A DNA stretch of 64,000 bases from contig NZ_KI783301.1 in NCBI RefSeq assembly GCF_000510645.1, positions 1,308,705-1,372,704 of the forward strand. Direction: 5' to 3'. The notes under the pieces were generated by a model, which saw only the letters and a program-made list of their open reading frames with translations, did no database searches and was not told where the DNA came from. Position numbers and translations under genes: made by a program. Positions 53,196 to 61,812 of the stretch are shown here, piece by piece; position 1 is the stretch's first letter; each line of letters begins with the position of its first letter. The stretch comes from Thermicanus aegyptius DSM 12793 (GTDB taxonomy: Bacteria > Bacillota > Bacilli > Thermicanales > Thermicanaceae).

Positions 53196-55103
53196 ATGAT
53201 TTTAGAGCATATTCATTCCCCGCAAGATGTGAAACGTTTATCCAAGGAGGATCTTCCCCTGCTTGCCAAGGAGATCCGCCAATTTCTCATTGAGAAACTA
53301 TCGATTACCGGCGGGCATCTTTCTCCCAACTTAGGTGTGGTTGAGCTTACCCTGATGCTTCATCGTCTGTTTGATAGCCCGAAAGATAAAATTTTATGGG
53401 ATGTCGGCCACCAATCCTATATTCACAAGATCATCACCGGAAGAAAAGAGAAGTTTGATACGTTACGCCAGTATAAAGGATTGTCCGGCTTTCCCCGCAG
53501 GGAAGAGTCGGAGCATGATGTCTGGGAAACGGGCCATAGCAGCACCTCCCTCTCCGCTGCCATGGGAATGGCGATCGCCAGAGATCTACAGGGGAAAGAC
53601 CATCATATCATCGCCGTGATCGGGGATGGTGCCATGACCGGAGGAATGGCACTCGAAGCGTTAAATCACATCGGGCATGAACAAAGACGTTTAATCGTGA
53701 TCCTGAACGATAATGAGATGTCGATTTCACAAAACGTAGGAGCCATTCACCAATATCTTGGAAGAATCCGAACCGCAGCGAAATACCAAAAGGCAAAGGA
53801 TGAAATGGAGAATTTATTAAAGCGGATTCCAGCCATCGGGGAAGGCTTGTTACGAACCGCAGAGCGGATGAAGGATAGCCTTAAGCACCTGCTCGTCCCG
53901 GGAGTTCTCTTCGAAGAACTGGGATTTACCTATTTGGGGCCGGTGAATGGACACGACTTTGATGATTTGGAGATTTCCATAAAACAGGCGAAAAAGTTAA
54001 ACGGTCCGGTTCTCCTCCATGTTATTACAAAAAAAGGAAAAGGATACGTCGCGGCGGAAGCAGATTCGGATACTTGGCACGGGTTAGGACCATATAAGGT
54101 TGAGTCAGGTGAGGTTATTAAACAACCTGGACCTCCCAGTTACTCTTCTATTTTTGCCAAAACATTAATCCGACTGGCCGAAAAAGATCGACGGATCATC
54201 GCCATCACGCCGGCCATGATGAGCGGTTCAGGACTTAAACCCTTCGCGGAGCGCTTTCCGGACCGCCTTTTTGACGTGGGGATTGCCGAACAGCATGCTA
54301 CAACCTTATCGGCAGGATTAGCGGTAAGCGGGATGAAGCCTGTGCTTTCCATCTACTCCACTTTCCTGCAGCGGGCATATGATCAGGTGATCCATGACGT
54401 ATGCAAACAAAATTTAAACGTCGTTATCGCCATAGACCGGGCGGGCCTTGTGGGAGCCGATGGAGAAACCCACCAGGGTGTTTTCGACATTCCCTTTCTG
54501 AGAGTGGTTCCCAACCTTATCCTGATGATGCCTAAGGATGAGAATGAACTGCAGCATATGATCTACACCGCACTCCACTATGAGAAAGGGCCGATCGCAT
54601 TCCGTTATCCCCGGGGAAACGGAATCGGCGTCCCTCTAGATAAAGATTTTCATGAAATCCCGATCGGTAAATGGGAAATTCTTAATCCCGGAGCAGATGG
54701 CGTCATCTTGGCGGTAGGCCCCATGGTTCATGTGGCCAAAGAAGTTTCCGCTCGTTTTGAGAAAGAAGGAATCGGAATCCGCGTGGTGAATGCCCGTTTT
54801 ATCAAGCCCCTTGATGAGGAGATGCTTTTTTCCATGGCTCAGGAACATCTTCCAATTCTTACCCTCGAGGAATCCTGCAGGTATGGCGGTTTCGGAAGCG
54901 CGGTGCTGGAATATTATGTGGATCATGCCCTCGCCCCCCATGTGGTAAATATGGGGATACCGGACCGCTTTATCGGACATGGGAGCGTGAATCAACTGCT
55001 GGAGGAATTAAATTTAAATGTTCAGGGAGTAATGGAACGAATGCGGGAGATATTAGGGGTAAAGAGGAAATATAGGAGGATCTCATGGGAAAGGAGCGTC
55101 TAG
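53196..55103 (+). CDS. dxs: 1-deoxy-D-xylulose-5-phosphate synthase
   Basis: Thiamine-diphosphate enzyme, first step of the MEP isoprenoid pathway. 635 residues. [29 protein letters not shown], the ThDP motif [15 protein letters not shown], then the pyrimidine domain DVGIAEQHA with the catalytic glutamate and the C-terminal [14 protein letters not shown]. Overlaps yqxC by 19 bases. Confidence 0.97.
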   Translation: MILEHIHSPQDVKRLSKEDLPLLAKEIRQFLIEKLSITGGHLSPNLGVVELTLMLHRLFDSPKDKILWDVGHQSYIHKIITGRKEKFDTLRQYKGLSGFPRREESEHDVWETGHSSTSLSAAMGMAIARDLQGKDHHIIAVIGDGAMTGGMALEALNHIGHEQRRLIVILNDNEMSISQNVGAIHQYLGRIRTAAKYQKAKDEMENLLKRIPAIGEGLLRTAERMKDSLKHLLVPGVLFEELGFTYLGPVNGHDFDDLEISIKQAKKLNGPVLLHVITKKGKGYVAAEADSDTWHGLGPYKVESGEVIKQPGPPSYSSIFAKTLIRLAEKDRRIIAITPAMMSGSGLKPFAERFPDRLFDVGIAEQHATTLSAGLAVSGMKPVLSIYSTFLQRAYDQVIHDVCKQNLNVVIAIDRAGLVGADGETHQGVFDIPFLRVVPNLILMMPKDENELQHMIYTALHYEKGPIAFRYPRGNGIGVPLDKDFHEIPIGKWEILNPGADGVILAVGPMVHVAKEVSARFEKEGIGIRVVNARFIKPLDEEMLFSMAQEHLPILTLEESCRYGGFGSAVLEYYVDHALAPHVVNMGIPDRFIGHGSVNQLLEELNLNVQGVMERMREILGVKRKYRRISWERSV

Positions 55104-55906
55104 ACCTCCTCCTTGTAGAAAAGGGGTTTTTTCCGAGCCGGGAGCAGGCGAAAGATGCCATTCTCTCAGGCCTGATTCAAGTAGGAGATAAGATCGAAGA
55201 TAAACCCGGCACAAAGATCGAGAGGGATGCCGAGATTCTGGTCAAATCCCCTCCCCATCCCTACGTAAGTAGGGGCGGACTTAAATTGGAAAAGGCGATT
55301 GAAGTTTTTCGCCTCGATCTAAAAGATAAGGTCGTTTTAGATATAGGGGCCTCTACGGGAGGATTTACCGACTGCGCATTACAACATGGGGCAAAAATCG
55401 TTTACGCCATTGATGTAGGTTACGGGCAACTTGCTTGGAAACTGAGAAATGATAAAAGGGTTATTGTGATGGAGAGGGTGAACTTTCGCCATTTGAAACC
55501 TGGTCAACTGCAAGGCCCCTCCCCCCACGTTGCGGTCATTGATGTATCCTTCATTTCATTAACCCTCATTCTCTCCAATCTCACGTATTTTTTTCCGAAT
55601 GGGGGAGAAGTGGTTGCCCTCGTTAAACCACAATTTGAGGCGGGCAGGGAAAACGTGGGGAAAAAAGGGGTTATACGGGATCCCAGGATCCACCTTGATG
55701 TATTAAAAAAAGTCGTGGCAAAAAGTGAAGAGTTAGGATATACTCCAATCCAAATAACCCATTCTCCGATTAAAGGGGGAGAGGGGAATATAGAATTTCT
55801 CCTTTATCTTCAGTTTAACGCAGGGGAAGGACAAAAGGGAAATATTTCCCTGGAGGAAGCGGTAAGGAAAGCACATCAGGAGCTGGATGGTCACTTATCC
55901 CCTTAA
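55085..55906 (+). CDS. yqxC: TlyA-family rRNA methyltransferase YqxC
   Basis: 273 residues: N-terminal S4 RNA-binding domain ([25 protein letters not shown]) and an FtsJ-type methyltransferase domain ([34 protein letters not shown]). TlyA proteins methylate 2'-O positions in 16S/23S rRNA in some bacteria; the target here is not shown. TAGGAGG before ATG 55085. Confidence 0.95.
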   Translation: MGKERLDLLLVEKGFFPSREQAKDAILSGLIQVGDKIEDKPGTKIERDAEILVKSPPHPYVSRGGLKLEKAIEVFRLDLKDKVVLDIGASTGGFTDCALQHGAKIVYAIDVGYGQLAWKLRNDKRVIVMERVNFRHLKPGQLQGPSPHVAVIDVSFISLTLILSNLTYFFPNGGEVVALVKPQFEAGRENVGKKGVIRDPRIHLDVLKKVVAKSEELGYTPIQITHSPIKGGEGNIEFLLYLQFNAGEGQKGNISLEEAVRKAHQELDGHLSP

Positions 55907-55917
55907 AGGGGATTTTT
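55897..55917 (+). terminator. Terminator of the folD-yqxC operon
   Basis: ATCCCC-TTAAA-GGGGAT followed by TTTTCC, starting within the yqxC end. Confidence 0.8.
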
Positions 55918-56071
55918 CCATAGGTTCTTTTTCCGTTTGAAAATATTCCCCTCCTTAGGGTATTCAAACATTGGCAATCGATTTTCATTTTGCAATCTTC
56001 TCACGAGGGAACAGGAAAATCCCCTTTTTGAGCGAATATGGAACATAAAGCTTTAAGAAAGGGGACAGGCG

Positions 56072-56584
56072 ATGCTTTATACCTACGATTCCCTCGTTTT
56101 TTGGTTGCTCCTGTTCTTTGTCTTACTCCTTATCCTCCGAATTTTTTGGAAACATCTCCCGTTTCGGATCGATTGGGGGAATGGAGAAAAAGAGGATCCC
56201 CTTAAAGACTTATTACATCAACAGGGATACGTCCTTATACGAAGGCATATCCGGCTTCCCATCCAAATTCATTACAAAGAGGAAACATATCCGACTCGTT
56301 ATTTCATCGACGGGGTGGCGAAAAAGGGAGGAAAATGGTATATCGTTAAAGTAGGGAGAAAACAAAAGCCTCTTTTATTGACCGGCAGCGGAATACGGGA
56401 TGCTCTTTTACCGTATGCTCTGTTGGGAAAATGGGACGGAATCCTTTATGTGGAGCCGGAAAAGAGGATGGTTCATCGATTTATCTTTGAAATGGATCGC
56501 TCTCTTCTTCCTCAACCGCTGCGCCTTATCCCTTATTTGCTATTCTTTCTTGCCGGGCTTGCCCTTGCATTCCTGTTTAAATAA
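56072..56584 (+). CDS. Two-span membrane protein, unknown
   Basis: 170 residues: an N-terminal span (LVFWLLLFFVLLLILRIFW), a soluble middle of about 115 residues and a C-terminal span (LLFFLAGLALAFLFK). The middle has a beta-rich stretch (YVLIRRHIRLPIQIHYKEETYPTRYFIDGVAKKGGKWYIVKV) and PYALLGKWDGILYVEP, which suggests a restriction-endonuclease-like or NERD-type fold; the DGV...KGGKWYIVKV spacing resembles a D-(E/Q)xK nuclease core. This is inference only. Sits between yqxC and argR. Confidence 0.7.
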   Translation: MLYTYDSLVFWLLLFFVLLLILRIFWKHLPFRIDWGNGEKEDPLKDLLHQQGYVLIRRHIRLPIQIHYKEETYPTRYFIDGVAKKGGKWYIVKVGRKQKPLLLTGSGIRDALLPYALLGKWDGILYVEPEKRMVHRFIFEMDRSLLPQPLRLIPYLLFFLAGLALAFLFK

Positions 56585-56628
56585 CGATTTAATGATAGTG
56601 ATAGGAAAAGTGGAAAGGAGGACCCTGC

Positions 56629-57078
56629 TTGAAAAAAAGCGCAAGGCATATGCGGATCAAAGAAATCGTATCCTCGCAAATCGTGGAAACTCAAGATGAA
56701 CTGGTAGATCTGTTAAACGCAGAAGGATTTTCCGTGACACAAGCGACGGTTTCCCGGGATATTAAGGAACTCCATCTGATTAAGGTACCTATTCCGAATG
56801 GGAAATATAGGTATTCATTACCGATGGAAACCTCGATAAATCCTTTACATAAGATTCGGCGATTGATGGTGGAGAGTTTTCAAAGCATCGACTATACGGA
56901 GAATTTAATTGTGATGAAGACGTTGCCGGGGAATGCAAACGCCTTCGGGGCTCTGCTGGACGATCTAGATTGGCCGGAAATCATGGGGACGATCTGCGGA
57001 GATGATACGTGCCTCATCATATGCAGAAGCAAAGTTCAAGCTGAAGAAGTGGTTAAACGCCTCCGGGGATTGGTTTAG
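56629..57078 (+). CDS. argR: Arginine repressor ArgR/AhrC
   Basis: 149 residues. N-terminal winged helix ([36 protein letters not shown]) and C-terminal hexamer domain with the arginine-binding [14 protein letters not shown]. Start TTG 56629 follows AAAGGAGG. Represses arginine synthesis and activates catabolism in B. subtilis. Confidence 0.96.
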   Translation: MKKSARHMRIKEIVSSQIVETQDELVDLLNAEGFSVTQATVSRDIKELHLIKVPIPNGKYRYSLPMETSINPLHKIRRLMVESFQSIDYTENLIVMKTLPGNANAFGALLDDLDWPEIMGTICGDDTCLIICRSKVQAEEVVKRLRGLV

Positions 57079-57127
57079 CTCGTCTCCCTTGTGCGGGTAA
57101 AAGAGAGGATGGAGGGGGAGAAACACC

Positions 57128-58837
57128 GTGATCGTGGAACTTACCATTCGAAATTTTGCCATTATCGAAGAGGTTCACCTTCAATTTCATCAAGGTTTAA
57201 ACGTATTGACAGGGGAAACGGGTGCAGGGAAATCGATCCTTCTCGACGCGTTGGGACTCCTACTGGGAGGGCGGGGTTCCCAAGAGATGATCCGCTACGG
57301 AGCAGAAAGGACGGAAGTGGAAGGGTTGTTTCAGATTGGGGAATCCCATCCCATTGCCTCGATGCTGAACGAGTTTGGCATCGATGGGGAGGAAGGGATG
57401 TTGATCCTGCATCGGGAGATGGGAAAAAGCGGCAAAAGCATTTGCCGCATTAATGGGAAATTGGTTCCCCTCTCCTTTCTCCGGGAGATTGGAGAAAAAA
57501 TCCTTCACATCCATAGCCAAGAGGATCATCATCAAATAATGCAAACAAACCAACATCTTCATTGGCTTGATGCTTATGGAGCCCGGACCATCTCGGAGAA
57601 ACTGAGAGAATATAAGGAAATATTTCATCAATATCAACGGATCTATTCGGATTATGAGCATCTTCGCCAGGATGAGAAAGAAACCGTTCAACGGATCGAT
57701 CTTTTGCGTTACCAATACCAGGAGATTACCCAAGCCTCTCTGGAACCCCATGAGGAGGAGAAATTAACGGAAGAACGTTCACGTCTGGTTCACGCGGAAA
57801 AAATTACTTATCATGGCGAAGGAGCTTATAATGCTTTGACGGGAGAAAACAAAGCCCTCGATTGGTTAGGAATGGCCATGGGACATCTGGAAGAAGTGGC
57901 CGAAGTGGAACCGTTCTTAAAAGAGAAATTTCAGCAGGTGGAAGAGGCTTTCTTCTTGCTAGAAGAGGTCTCAAGGGATCTTCGTGCCTTTCTAGACGAG
58001 CTTGACGTAGATCAGGGAAGATTGTCCGAGGTAGAGGACCGCCTTCATCTCATTCAACAATTAAAAAGAAAATATGGGGACTCCATTCACGCCATACTGG
58101 AATATGCCGCAACCATTGAGGAAGATCTGGAGAGATTAGAAAATAAGGATTTTTTACTCCAAAAATATGTAAAGGAATTAACCGAGCTCAAGGAGGAGCT
58201 TCTGCTTGCCGCCGCAGAATTGACGGAAACACGGTGTAAAGCAGCGGACGAGATGAGCGCGGCGATCCATCAAGAACTGAAACATCTTTATCTCGACAAG
58301 GCAAAATTTAGGGTCCAGGTGGAGGATATAAAGGATGATCTGGTCGGAGCATCCCTAGAGATAAAAGGAGGAGAGTATGGTTTAAATAAGGTGGAATTTT
58401 TGGTGGCTACGAATCCGGGGGAACCCTTAAAACCATTAACCAAAATTGCGTCGGGAGGAGAACTGTCCAGGATTGCGCTTGCTTTACGGACGGTATTGGC
58501 CAAGGTGGATGATGTGGATACACTCGTCTTCGATGAGGTAGATACCGGCGTCAGCGGAAGGATTAGCCAGGCGATTGGGGAAAAATTACACCATATTTCA
58601 AAAGAACGGCAAGTTTTAGCCATCACCCATCATCCGCAAGTGGCCGCTTATGCGGATAAACATTACCTGATTCAAAAGGAAACCCTGGGAGAACGGGCCA
58701 TCACCCAGGTAAAGGAGTTATCGGAAGAAGAGCGAATTCAAGAATTGGCCCGCATGATAGGTGGAAAAGAAATCACTCCCTCCGCTCTTCAACATGCCCG
58801 GGAATTGAGGGATGCTTCGAGGGGAAGTGGAGTATAA
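57128..58837 (+). CDS. recN: DNA repair protein RecN
   Basis: SMC-like ATPase acting early in double-strand break repair. 569 residues. Walker A GETGAGKS at 29-36, long coiled-coil arms (about 160-370), signature TKIASGGELSRIALALRTVL and Walker B TLVFDEVDTGVSG, then ITHHPQVAAYAD. GTG start after GGGGGAGAAACACC. Confidence 0.97.
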   Translation: MIVELTIRNFAIIEEVHLQFHQGLNVLTGETGAGKSILLDALGLLLGGRGSQEMIRYGAERTEVEGLFQIGESHPIASMLNEFGIDGEEGMLILHREMGKSGKSICRINGKLVPLSFLREIGEKILHIHSQEDHHQIMQTNQHLHWLDAYGARTISEKLREYKEIFHQYQRIYSDYEHLRQDEKETVQRIDLLRYQYQEITQASLEPHEEEKLTEERSRLVHAEKITYHGEGAYNALTGENKALDWLGMAMGHLEEVAEVEPFLKEKFQQVEEAFFLLEEVSRDLRAFLDELDVDQGRLSEVEDRLHLIQQLKRKYGDSIHAILEYAATIEEDLERLENKDFLLQKYVKELTELKEELLLAAAELTETRCKAADEMSAAIHQELKHLYLDKAKFRVQVEDIKDDLVGASLEIKGGEYGLNKVEFLVATNPGEPLKPLTKIASGGELSRIALALRTVLAKVDDVDTLVFDEVDTGVSGRISQAIGEKLHHISKERQVLAITHHPQVAAYADKHYLIQKETLGERAITQVKELSEEERIQELARMIGGKEITPSALQHARELRDASRGSGV

Positions 58838-58941
58838 AAAGATGAACAATCCATTTTTTGATGTTATAAAGGGGAGGTTACTCGGAGAAATTATAGGTAC
58901 AGCAAGTTTGGAGGTGTAGGTAGGGACAGGAGTGTGATACG

Positions 58942-60243
58942 TTGGACGACAGACAGAGAGAAAAAAAACGGTTTTGGAGTGTGTTAGCCATCCTTCTCCT
59001 GCTTGTTTTGGCCTATACCCCTCCTGTTTATAATTATGCCTCTATCCCCACGGAAGTACGCTTAATGTTAGGCAGGAGCAAAGAGCTTCATTTATCCATC
59101 CCTGCAAGCACCTTGGGGACGACCGATCAACAAAAGGTGATTTCCTTAGAACAGCACCCTTCCCATACCTTCACGATTCAACCTCGGCAAACGGGAGAAG
59201 CGAATCTTCAGGTGAAGATGGGGGATATCCCCATTAAAAACCTTCACGTCCAGGTTTATCCGGAACTCCTCCTCTATCCGGGAGGGCAATCGATTGGGGT
59301 TAAGCTTCATTCGGCAGGGATCCTCGTCGTAGGTCATAAGCAGATTCTAAATCATAGGGGAGAATCTTCCTCTCCTGCAAAGGAAGCAAACATCCATGTT
59401 GGAGATTTAATCACCAAAATTAATGGAAAGACGATTCGAGAAGCTTCCGCATTAGGGAAGATCGTGGATGAAGCAGGCCGTGCCGGAAAATCTCTACAGC
59501 TTGAATTCATTCGGGGTAAAGAAAAGTTAAATGTTCAGGTTACTCCCATAAAAGATGAAGAAGATCAGCGTTATAAATTGGGACTCTATGTTCGTGATTC
59601 GGCGGCGGGGATCGGAACCTTGACGTTTTACGATCCGAAAACAAAACGATATGGCGCTTTGGGTCATGTCATCTCGGATCAGGATACGCAAAAACCCATT
59701 TCGGTAGGAAAGGGAAGTATTCTCCCCTCTACGGTAACCTCGGTAGATCGCGGGGAACAAGGGAAGCCAGGATCAATCCGTGCCATTTTTCCCGATGAAA
59801 AATCATCGATGGGTAATATAGAAAAAAACAGTCCGTTTGGAATTTTTGGCAAGCTCCATTCATCCATCCCCCACCTTCTCTATCGTGAGCCGATCCCGGT
59901 TGCGTTCGTGGAAGAAGTGAAGGAAGGTCCTGCAGAGATCTTAACTGTTGTAGACGGAGATAAAGTGGGGAAATACTCCATCGAAATTGTAAACGTGATT
60001 CGCCAGCGATATCCATCCACCAAAAGCATGATCATTAAAGTAACGGATCCTCGCTTGTTGGAAAAGACAGGCGGTATCGTACAGGGAATGAGTGGCAGCC
60101 CCATCATCCAAAACGGCAAGCTGGTAGGAGCGGTAACCCATGTATTCGTCAATGATCCAACACAAGGGTACGGTCTTTTTATCGAATGGATGTTGGAAGA
60201 GGCAGGTTACTCCCTCCATCATCAGCTTAAAAAAGCAAGCTGA
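58942..60243 (+). CDS. spoIVB: SpoIVB signalling serine peptidase
   Basis: Forespore protease that starts sigma-K activation by cleaving SpoIVFA. 433 residues: N-terminal span (SVLAILLLLVLAYTPPVY), a PDZ domain (about 115-200) and a SpoIVB peptidase S55 domain. Catalytic residues H242 (GALGHVISD), D369 (VTDPRLL) and S384 (QGMSGSPI) match B. subtilis H236, D363 and S378 with a constant shift of six. Start TTG 58942. Followed by spo0A, the universal order. Confidence 0.97.
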   Translation: MDDRQREKKRFWSVLAILLLLVLAYTPPVYNYASIPTEVRLMLGRSKELHLSIPASTLGTTDQQKVISLEQHPSHTFTIQPRQTGEANLQVKMGDIPIKNLHVQVYPELLLYPGGQSIGVKLHSAGILVVGHKQILNHRGESSSPAKEANIHVGDLITKINGKTIREASALGKIVDEAGRAGKSLQLEFIRGKEKLNVQVTPIKDEEDQRYKLGLYVRDSAAGIGTLTFYDPKTKRYGALGHVISDQDTQKPISVGKGSILPSTVTSVDRGEQGKPGSIRAIFPDEKSSMGNIEKNSPFGIFGKLHSSIPHLLYREPIPVAFVEEVKEGPAEILTVVDGDKVGKYSIEIVNVIRQRYPSTKSMIIKVTDPRLLEKTGGIVQGMSGSPIIQNGKLVGAVTHVFVNDPTQGYGLFIEWMLEEAGYSLHHQLKKAS

Positions 60244-60247
60244 GAAA

Positions 60248-60282
60248 GGAAGCAAGTTGAAAGGGCTCAGCTTGCTTTTTCC
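60248..60282 (+). terminator. Terminator of spoIVB
   Basis: AAGCAAGTTGA (60250-60260) pairs with TCAGCTTGCTT (60267-60277), followed by TTT. Confidence 0.85.
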
Positions 60283-60299
60283 ATGTCAAAAAAAGTCAA

Positions 60300-60380
60300 T
60301 TCGACAGAAATTTCGTCGATAATTTTAAAAATTAAATAAAAACACAATAAAAAGAAGGAACTTGATTTGATGCGTCGAAT
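60300..60380 (+). promoter_or_regulatory. spo0A control region: 0A boxes and sigma-H promoter
   Basis: A perfect 0A box TTCGACA lies at 60300-60306 and two near matches (CGTCGAT at 60314, CGTCGAA at 60373-60379). AGGA at 60356-60359 and GAAT at 60377-60380 are 17 bases apart, as in the sigma-H consensus AGGAWWW-N11-12-RNNGAAT. The last box overlaps the -10, so Spo0A-P could act at its own start site, as known for the sporulation promoter in B. subtilis. Confidence 0.7.
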
Positions 60381-60413
60381 AAAATAAAAGTGGAAAAAAC
60401 ATGAAAGGAGTTT

Positions 60414-61205
60414 ATGCAGATGATCCGGGTGATGATCGCAGATGATAATCGGGAACTGATTCGCCAAGTGGAACATTTCCTGAATACTCAGGAGGATATG
60501 CATCTTGTCGCCTCTGCTCAGAATGGAGTAGAAGCACTCCACTTGTTGGAGGAGGTTCGTCCCGATGTGCTCTTATTGGATATTATTATGCCGTTGAAGG
60601 ATGGCCTGGCGGTTTTAGAGTCCTTGCAGCAGATGGAAGCCCCCTTTCCAAAGGTGATCATGTTAAGTGCCTTTGGTCAGGAAGAAACAACGAAAAAAGC
60701 GGTTGACCTAGGGGTATCTTATTTTGTCTTAAAGCCGTTTGAATTTGAAACCCTTGCCAACCGGATTCGAGAGGTGATGGGTAAAGAGAACCAAATTGTA
60801 AAAAGGGATTCAGTAAAGGAGACAAACCGCTCCTACATCTCCAGAAATAACCTAGATGCCAAGATCACTTCCATCATTCATGAAATCGGAGTGCCTGCCC
60901 ACATCAAAGGGTACATATATCTGAGGGAAGCCATCACCATGGTGTATCAGAATATCGAGATCTTGGGTTCGATCACAAAAGTGCTTTATCCGGAAGTGGC
61001 CAAAAAGTTTAACACAACCCCCAGCCGGGTGGAGAGGGCGATTCGTCACGCCATCGAAGTGGCTTGGCAACGGGGAAACATGGATTCGATTTCCAAATAT
61101 TTCGGGTATACCGTGAGCAATACCAAAGCAAAGCCGACCAATTCCGAGTTCATCGCCATGGTGGCGGATAAGCTGCGGATTGAGGATAAAGTGGGCTCTG
61201 TTTGA
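60414..61205 (+). CDS. spo0A: Sporulation master regulator Spo0A
   Basis: Response regulator at the end of the phosphorelay. 263 residues: receiver domain with acidic pocket D10-D11, phosphorylated D56 (LLLDIIMP) and conserved lysine in FVLKPF; the C-terminal DNA-binding domain contains [41 protein letters not shown] and the sigma-A-contact stretch. ATG 60414 aligns with the B. subtilis start. The C-terminus ends [12 protein letters not shown], slightly different from the usual end; a second decayed copy of this end follows. Confidence 0.97.
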   Translation: MQMIRVMIADDNRELIRQVEHFLNTQEDMHLVASAQNGVEALHLLEEVRPDVLLLDIIMPLKDGLAVLESLQQMEAPFPKVIMLSAFGQEETTKKAVDLGVSYFVLKPFEFETLANRIREVMGKENQIVKRDSVKETNRSYISRNNLDAKITSIIHEIGVPAHIKGYIYLREAITMVYQNIEILGSITKVLYPEVAKKFNTTPSRVERAIRHAIEVAWQRGNMDSISKYFGYTVSNTKAKPTNSEFIAMVADKLRIEDKVGSV

Positions 61206-61206
61206 T

Positions 61207-61264
61207 TTTCCGATTCCTCGCCACGGTGGCGGGATAAGTTGTGGATCGAGCACAAGGTGTCGTA
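61207..61264 (+). pseudogene. Decayed duplicate of the spo0A 3' end
   Basis: About 50 bases (TTCCGATTCCTCGCCACGGT onward, through GGATAAGTTGTGGATCGAG) align with the end of spo0A at 61142-61195 with roughly 80% identity, one missing and one extra base. The last part reads DKLWIEHKVS and a stop, parallel to [10 protein letters not shown] of the intact gene. It has no start of its own. Confidence 0.75.
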
Positions 61265-61364
61265 AGCCAAGCGGAACAAGCAATTTCAGGCTTTTGGCTC
61301 GTCTGATCCGAGACCGACTATTTTTTTAAATCGATAAATCATAAAAAGGACTGCCGATGAACTG

Positions 61365-61410
61365 CCCCTATTTATTGGTTTGCAGCCAAACCGACGAATA
61401 GGGGTGTTTT
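61365..61410 (+). terminator. Terminator of spo0A
   Basis: CCCCTATT (61365-61372) pairs with AATAGGGG (61397-61404), with an inner GGTTTG/CAAACC stem, followed by TGTTTTCT. The sequence between spo0A and here holds only the duplicated tail. Confidence 0.85.
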
Positions 61411-61471
61411 CTCTGCAATAATGTAAGGAACATTTACGTTTTCTTCATTTAATAAAAAGGGGTGAGCATAC

Positions 61472-61561
61472 ATGGACGATTTGTTTGAACGTCATAGACA
61501 ATTTTGGGGACCATTTTTTAGTGCTGAAAAAGATCCAATCAAGGCGAAAATGGCAAACTGA
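61472..61561 (+). CDS. 29-codon open frame, probable gene start remnant
   Basis: A good GGGGTGAG lies eight bases before ATG 61472. The frame gives DDLFERHRQFWGPFFSAEKD and stops at 61561. It looks like the first residues of a longer protein, cut by what now precedes the sugar transporter; it might also be a real micro-protein. No homologue recognised. Confidence 0.4.
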   Translation: MDDLFERHRQFWGPFFSAEKDPIKAKMAN

Positions 61562-61599
61562 ACGTGCAAAACTTGAGTATTTTAAAATAAACTTTTCTA

Positions 61600-61720
61600 T
61601 TGAAAACTATCCGAAAGTAATGTAAAATACGATTAAGGAAACCGCTTACCTAAAATATATGTAGGTATTTTATGGTTTGACTCAGACTTTTTTATGTTCT
61701 ATAAGGTAAGCGCTTACCTT
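61600..61720 (+). promoter_or_regulatory. Promoter with two LacI-type operators
   Basis: TTGAAA (61600-61605), 17 bases, TAAAAT (61623-61628). Operator 1 AGGAAACCGCTTACCT (61636-61651) lies at about the start site. Operator 2 AAGGTAAGCGCTTACCTT (61703-61720) is a perfect 18-base palindrome 68 bp downstream. They agree at 14 of 16 bases. The core AAGCGCTT is typical for LacI/CcpA-family proteins and resembles a cre site. Confidence 0.75.
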
Positions 61721-61812
61721 TTTGCTTGGGGGTGGTACTTGGTGTTGTCCGCATTGCAAGGTGGCTGACAGCTTAACGCAACTATGCGGTATGGTATGAG
61801 GGAGGAGAGCGC

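Noticed and set aside
61703-61720. Perfect palindrome read as a plain CcpA cre site
   Set aside because: It lacks the outer T and A of the cre consensus and has a matching second copy at the start site, which fits a dedicated LacI-family repressor better; not excluded.
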